DNA of 64,000 nucleotides from CAZCTO01 sp964501725 (GTDB taxonomy: Bacteria; Bacillota; Clostridia; Saccharofermentanales; Saccharofermentanaceae), in contig CAZCTO010000012.1 of NCBI GenBank assembly GCA_964501725.1, forward strand, positions 1-64,000. The letters are read 5' to 3'. The position numbers and the translations under genes were made by a program. Under the pieces are notes generated by a model. It did not search any database, was not told the origin of the DNA, and worked only from the letters and a program-made list of their open reading frames with translations. This document shows positions 60,631 through 64,000 of this stretch, one piece after another (the first letter of the stretch is position 1; the number at the start of each line of letters is the position of its first letter).

Positions 60631-61455
60631 TTATATCAGATAAGTATTAAGAATCATTTCGATCATTCGGGAACTTAATGGTCGGGAATTTGATTCAAAA
60701 GTCAGAATGAGGTTATCCTTCGAACAATAACCGGCGTGTGCGTACGTTTCGATTTTTTTGATCGCGTATTCCGCGTACTCCGGATCGGACATCATTCCGT
60801 TATGCTCCCAAATATATTCTTTTCGAGCGCGTACATTCAGGCACGTAAAATCCGGATGAACCGTTCCGCTTCCGGGGATTTTTATCGGATATTCATATCG
60901 ATACGGAATGTTGTGTCGGCTTAATGCATCTGCAATTAATATCTCCGATTTGGAGCGGACGCGCTCACCCTTTGCCGTACAGAAATCCGGCGCATCTTCT
61001 TCGAAGCCTTTCTTCACATACTCAACGCTCATCCATCGTTTGACAAATTCGTCATTCGGAAGGATTGAAGGACTGACTAATAGTTTACGGTAGTCATGCA
61101 GGGATCTGTAGAGCTCCTCAATCCTTTCCGGACGATAGTCAGAAAGAACTCTGTCCAGAGCCTTTATCTCGGACTTCAATTCACGGATTAACCTGATGTC
61201 ATAATCCTTCTGCGCCAGGGCGGTTGCCACTGAGTTCTGTGCGCGTTTAAGATAGATACCTTTTGTGTCGGAGAGATCCTTTCTGTGATAATACTGTATC
61301 GTCTTCCCTCTCGATTGAATTCTAATCTTTCCTTCGGGTGCTCCTTGAAGTGCGATTGCTCTTTCCCCCAAAACTTGCTCGAGTTCTGATTTTCTTGCCT
61401 TCATCCTGTAAACCAGCGGATCTGGTCTAAGCTCGATTCTCACAGCGCTTTTCAT
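60631..61455 (-). CDS. Uncharacterised PD-(D/E)XK-like nuclease, paralogue B
   Basis: A 274-residue paralogue of the protein at 55336-56166. The predicted active-site residues are in the same places: Glu171 in RSKSEILIADAL, Asp202 in HPDFTCL, Glu217 in YIWEHNGMM. The first 70 residues are basic and helical but differ strongly from paralogue A; residues 70-137 are intermediate; the last 136 are nearly the same. A four-unit hairpin array lies 112 bp upstream of the start codon, with different arm sequences from array A. GGGAGG stands 13 bases before the ATG, a long spacing. Convergent with the methyltransferase gene. Confidence 0.7.
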   Translation of the reverse strand: MKSAVRIELRPDPLVYRMKARKSELEQVLGERAIALQGAPEGKIRIQSRGKTIQYYHRKDLSDTKGIYLKRAQNSVATALAQKDYDIRLIRELKSEIKALDRVLSDYRPERIEELYRSLHDYRKLLVSPSILPNDEFVKRWMSVEYVKKGFEEDAPDFCTAKGERVRSKSEILIADALSRHNIPYRYEYPIKIPGSGTVHPDFTCLNVRARKEYIWEHNGMMSDPEYAEYAIKKIETYAHAGYCSKDNLILTFESNSRPLSSRMIEMILNTYLI

Positions 61456-61566
61456 GATAATTGATTGCCTCCCGTTGCTTCCGCCTCTTCATACTGTCTG
61501 TAGCGGATTGAGTCTGTATGGTGATGGTCTCTTTTTCGTGTAAACCCTTCAGCTGAAAGGGTAATA

Positions 61567-61830
61567 CGTATAAAACAGTGCATTCTTGCTGTTTTTATAC
61601 GCATTTCTCTCATGAAGCCCTTTCGCCAAAACAGTTTATGCGTATAAAATGGTGCGCTTTCGCTGCTTTTATACGCATATTCTCTCGTGAAGCCCTTTCG
61701 CCGAAGCTGTTTATGCGTATAAAATGGTGCGCTTTCGCTGTTTTTATAGGCATATTCTCTCGTGAAGCCCTTTCGCCGAAGCAGTTTATGCGTATAAAAT
61801 GGTGTGCTTTCGCTGTTTTTATACGCATTA
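61567..61830. repeat. Hairpin repeat array B: four units, 74-75-bp period
   Basis: CGTATAAAA starts at 61567, 61641, 61716 and 61791 (steps 74, 75, 75). In full copies ATGCGTATAAAA and TTTTATACGCAT form perfect 12-bp inverted arms around an 18-20-nt loop containing GCGCTTTCGC. The 33-nt stretch between hairpins (TTCTCTCGTGAAGCCCTTTC and following) is also repeated. Because 75 is divisible by 3, frames stay open through the array in both directions; these are not regarded as genes. Confidence 0.93.
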
Positions 61831-62336
61831 CACTGAGATTTATTCACTGCAAAGAGCATGAATTCCCCAAAAACAACCTCTTGCACAGATAAATGCCTTC
61901 GTATGAACCCTTGACTCCGTTCAACTGCGCGCGTTCCGGAAGCCATCAGACTTCAGCCAAGCTTCATTACACCATCTTGCAAACGAGTTTTCAATTTCAT
62001 ATATGCAAAATTTGAGAGGTTCTTCAAAAGCCTCCTCAGACGTGCCGAAGGCTTTTCAAAGAACTCATGTGTTATGCGTATGTCTCGAGAGTCACCGGCA
62101 AAGTGAAGCAATCCCGACACTTTTGCCGGTATCCGACCCCTCACACGTCCTCCCAACCAACAAAGGAAGTATTTTATCGATGAGGGTGGTACAATATACT
62201 CATACGCCCCCACTGGGCACCTTGACACGAACAGATTTGCGCCTGACCGGTACGCCTGCACTATAGATTGATAAGAATATCATCTCTTTTTGCTTCTGAA
62301 TTAGTCGTCGCTTTTGCTTCATTACTAGAGGTGACC
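61831..62336. other. Gene-free region between array B and the pseudokinase gene
   Basis: About 500 bp with no convincing gene. It holds one large inverted repeat (62016-62066), listed separately, and GAGGGTGGTAC near 62186, which recalls a T-box core but lacks its context. Short frames on both strands lack ribosome sites. The promoter of the downstream gene is probably here; I see no good pair. Confidence 0.5.
62016..62066. repeat. Large imperfect inverted repeat
   Basis: GAGGTTCTTCAAAAGCCT (62016-62033) pairs with AGGCTTTTCAAAGAACTC (62049-62066) with small bulges, 15-nt loop. No clear T-run on either side, so it is not called a terminator. Confidence 0.65.
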
Positions 62337-64000
62337 ATGATTAAGCTAAAAGGTTATTCCGTCAAAGAAGAGCTTTATTCCGGACCGCAATCCATTGTTT
62401 ATCGCGGAACTCGCAGCACCGACGCGCAGTCTGTAATCATTATTGTCTTAAATCAAGAGTATCCGTCGGAGCTTCTCTTGTCCTATTTCCGGAGAGAATT
62501 TGAAATCGCCCGAAAAGTTTCCGGCGAAGGAAACCTTCTGGTCTATGATCTTGTTCGACATAACAATACGCTGGCCATCGTCATGGAGGATATTAACGGT
62601 GTATCCCTTTCAAATTTTATCCGCTCCGGGTCGTTGAGTCTTTCCGAGAAGCTCTCGCTGGCTGTAAAAACGGCGCACTCTCTTTCGCTGATTCATAAGA
62701 AGCAAGTCATTCATAAAAATATCTGCCCGCCGAATATTGTCTGGAATCAGAAGACGGGCCGGTTGGCGATTATTAACTTCGGTTTTGCGGCAGAACTGAA
62801 GAGAGAAATGTCCCATCAAATGCAAAAAGGGGTTTTGGAAGGGACTCCGGATTATATGTCTCCGGAGCAGACCGGAAGAATCAACCGTCCGGTCGACAGA
62901 CGCTCTGATCTCTATTCTCTCGGCGTTACGCTGTATGAGCTTTTTACCGGTAAGCTTCCTTTTGTCGGCAAGGACGAGAGTGAGATTATCTATAATCACA
63001 TTGCCAGGATGCCCGAACCGCTCCATCTGATTAATAAAGACATTCCCGAAACTGTTTCCGATATTGTGATGAAGCTTTTGGCAAAGGACGCGGAAGACAG
63101 ATATCAGATGGCTTCCGGTTTGAAAAGGGATCTGGAGTTTTGTCTTGAGAGCCTTCTTACCAACGGCGAAATCAATCCTTTTGAAATCGGACAATTTGAT
63201 TTGTCTGACCAATTAGAGATTTCCAATAAGCTTTACGGACGGAAAGAAGAGTTGGAGACGTTGTCCAAACTGTTTAACGATGTTGCTGACGGCGCTTCGT
63301 CAATGATTCTTATCGAGGGGTTACCGGGAATCGGAAAATCGTCTCTGGTGCAGGAGTTCGGCAAGATTGTCTCCATGCGAAAAGGGGTTTTTATCTCCGG
63401 GAAATTTGACCCCCAGGAACAGAATCTTCCTCTCCGTGGTTTTCAAGAAGCGCTTCACGGGCTGACGCATCGGTTGTTGTCTTTACCCGAGGACCAATTG
63501 CAAGGCTGGAAGCAACGGATTCTCGAAAAGCTTCCGACAAATGCAGGCATCTTGACTGAGTTTCTGCCCGAAATGGAGAAGATTATCGGTGATCAACCTC
63601 CGGTTATTCATTTGAATCCGATGGAAGCGCATAATCGTTTATTGATTGTCTTCAGTGAATTCATATCTCTTTTTGCCTCTGCTGATTCTCCGTTGGTCGT
63701 TTTTCTGGACGATCTGCAATGGTGTGACAGTACGTCCTTGGAACTGCTGAAGAACATGGCGGGAAATAACCATTACTCTTTCATTTTGTTTGCTGTCGCC
63801 TATCGACCCAATGACCTGCATCCCGGAAGTCTTCTTATGACTTCGCTGGACGAGATGAAGAAAATGAGTCATGCGGTTCAGACTCTTTCACTTCAGCCGC
63901 TCGAAATAACTGCAATTGATGAAATGTTAGCTGACACCTTTCGGCGACTGCCAGATGTGGATACATTGACTTTGGCGAATCTGATGTATCGGAAGACAGG
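62337..64000 (+). CDS. Pseudokinase / AAA-type ATPase signalling protein, 3'-truncated by the window end
   Basis: Open from ATG 62337 (after GAGGTGACC) to the window end, 554 codons without stop. Residues 1-275 have the protein-kinase fold of the large kinase-ATPase-sensor proteins, but all key catalytic residues are replaced: VIIIVLN instead of VxLKxL (Lys lost), HKNICPPN instead of HRDLxPxN (Asp to Asn) and INFGFA instead of IDFG (Asp to Asn). GTPDYMSPEQTGR and DLYSLGVTLYELFTGKLPF remain normal. From about residue 295 an AAA/STAND-type ATPase begins, with YGRKEELETL, Walker A EGLPGIGKSS and Walker B FLDDLQWCD. Relatives continue with TPR-like repeats, a GAF domain and a histidine kinase or other output, which cannot be seen here. 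Confidence 0.88.
   Translation, partial: MIKLKGYSVKEELYSGPQSIVYRGTRSTDAQSVIIIVLNQEYPSELLLSYFRREFEIARKVSGEGNLLVYDLVRHNNTLAIVMEDINGVSLSNFIRSGSLSLSEKLSLAVKTAHSLSLIHKKQVIHKNICPPNIVWNQKTGRLAIINFGFAAELKREMSHQMQKGVLEGTPDYMSPEQTGRINRPVDRRSDLYSLGVTLYELFTGKLPFVGKDESEIIYNHIARMPEPLHLINKDIPETVSDIVMKLLAKDAEDRYQMASGLKRDLEFCLESLLTNGEINPFEIGQFDLSDQLEISNKLYGRKEELETLSKLFNDVADGASSMILIEGLPGIGKSSLVQEFGKIVSMRKGVFISGKFDPQEQNLPLRGFQEALHGLTHRLLSLPEDQLQGWKQRILEKLPTNAGILTEFLPEMEKIIGDQPPVIHLNPMEAHNRLLIVFSEFISLFASADSPLVVFLDDLQWCDSTSLELLKNMAGNNHYSFILFAVAYRPNDLHPGSLLMTSLDEMKKMSHAVQTLSLQPLEITAIDEMLADTFRRLPDVDTLTLANLMYRKT

Noticed and set aside
61452..61946. 164-codon frame through array B as a repeat-protein gene
   Set aside because: It exists because the pitch is 75 bp; frames are equally open on the other strand, there is no ribosome site, and the sister array with 73-bp pitch cannot be coding.
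62186..62212. T-box riboswitch core (GAGGGTGGTAC with CGCCCCC)
   Set aside because: The ACCGCG continuation, specifier region and terminator are missing, and no synthetase or amino-acid gene follows.
61953..62266. Overlapping 100- and 87-codon frames on opposite strands upstream of the pseudokinase gene
   Set aside because: No ribosome sites, biased composition, and they cover an inverted repeat.
1..64000. tRNA or rRNA genes, insertion-sequence transposases, prophage genes
   Set aside because: I looked in all intergenic regions and found no cloverleaf with conserved T-arm, no rRNA segments and no transposase or integrase motifs.

Overview
The window (about 64 kb, roughly half GC, with one 100-base run of N) looks like a draft or metagenome-assembled contig from a Gram-positive anaerobe of the Bacillota, class Clostridia. 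Evidence: a ctsR-mcsA-mcsB-clpC operon with a CtsR operator, YesM/YesN two-component genes, lipoprotein-type ABC solute-binding proteins, an archaeal-type aspartyl-tRNA synthetase next to gatCAB, ferredoxin-type aldo/keto reductase, and no outer-membrane genes. Promoters are ordinary sigma-A type and ribosome sites are strong GGAGG types.

Layout. 1-11 kb (+): arabinose-polymer utilisation locus: GH43 (cut by the window edge), GH51 arabinofuranosidase, YesL-like membrane protein, YesM/YesN sensor pair, then a lipoprotein sugar binder and two permeases, separated by a partial-terminator hairpin. 11-12.4 kb (-): PlsC-like acyltransferase. 12.6-13.5 kb (+): zinc-ribbon membrane protein. 13.6-18.7 kb (-): class III heat-shock operon. 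18.8-27.8 kb (-): rpoB-rpoC followed by an SH3/NlpC-P60 wall hydrolase. 27.8-31.5 kb (-): SurA-like foldase, HAD phosphatase, CNNM/CorC-type membrane protein. 31.5-36.2 kb (-): archaeal-type aspS-gatC-gatA-gatB, the transamidation route to Asn-tRNA (and/or Gln-tRNA). 36.4-39.7 kb (-): Fe-alcohol dehydrogenase, foldase lipoprotein, exonuclease III. 39.8-41.8 kb (+): thioredoxin-reductase-like flavoprotein and asparaginase. 41.8-42.6 kb: repeat-rich gene-free stretch. 42.6-55.3 kb: DUF1846 protein, MATE transporter plus condensation-type acyltransferase, MBL hydrolase, Fic protein with upstream operator-like repeats, nitroreductase, two decayed genes, GNAT, heterodimeric ABC exporter. 55.3-62.3 kb: two paralogous PD-(D/E)XK-like nuclease genes, each with its own four-unit hairpin repeat array just upstream, around a GMP synthase with a vestigial glutaminase domain, an assembly gap in a 150-bp repeat, an aldo/keto reductase and a methyltransferase. 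62.3-64 kb (+): start of a large pseudokinase/AAA ATPase protein that runs off the window.

The most interesting candidate system is the nuclease-plus-hairpin-array pair. Two loci carry a related nuclease-like gene, and 110-185 bp upstream of each lie four tandem units of 73-75 bp, each holding one inverted repeat. The arm sequences differ between the two loci. A third, nuclease-less array with a 74-bp period and the same arms as the second locus lies at 41.9-42.1 kb. The layout resembles REP/RAYT systems in logic, but with a different enzyme fold. This link is an inference from layout; no function is shown by sequence alone.
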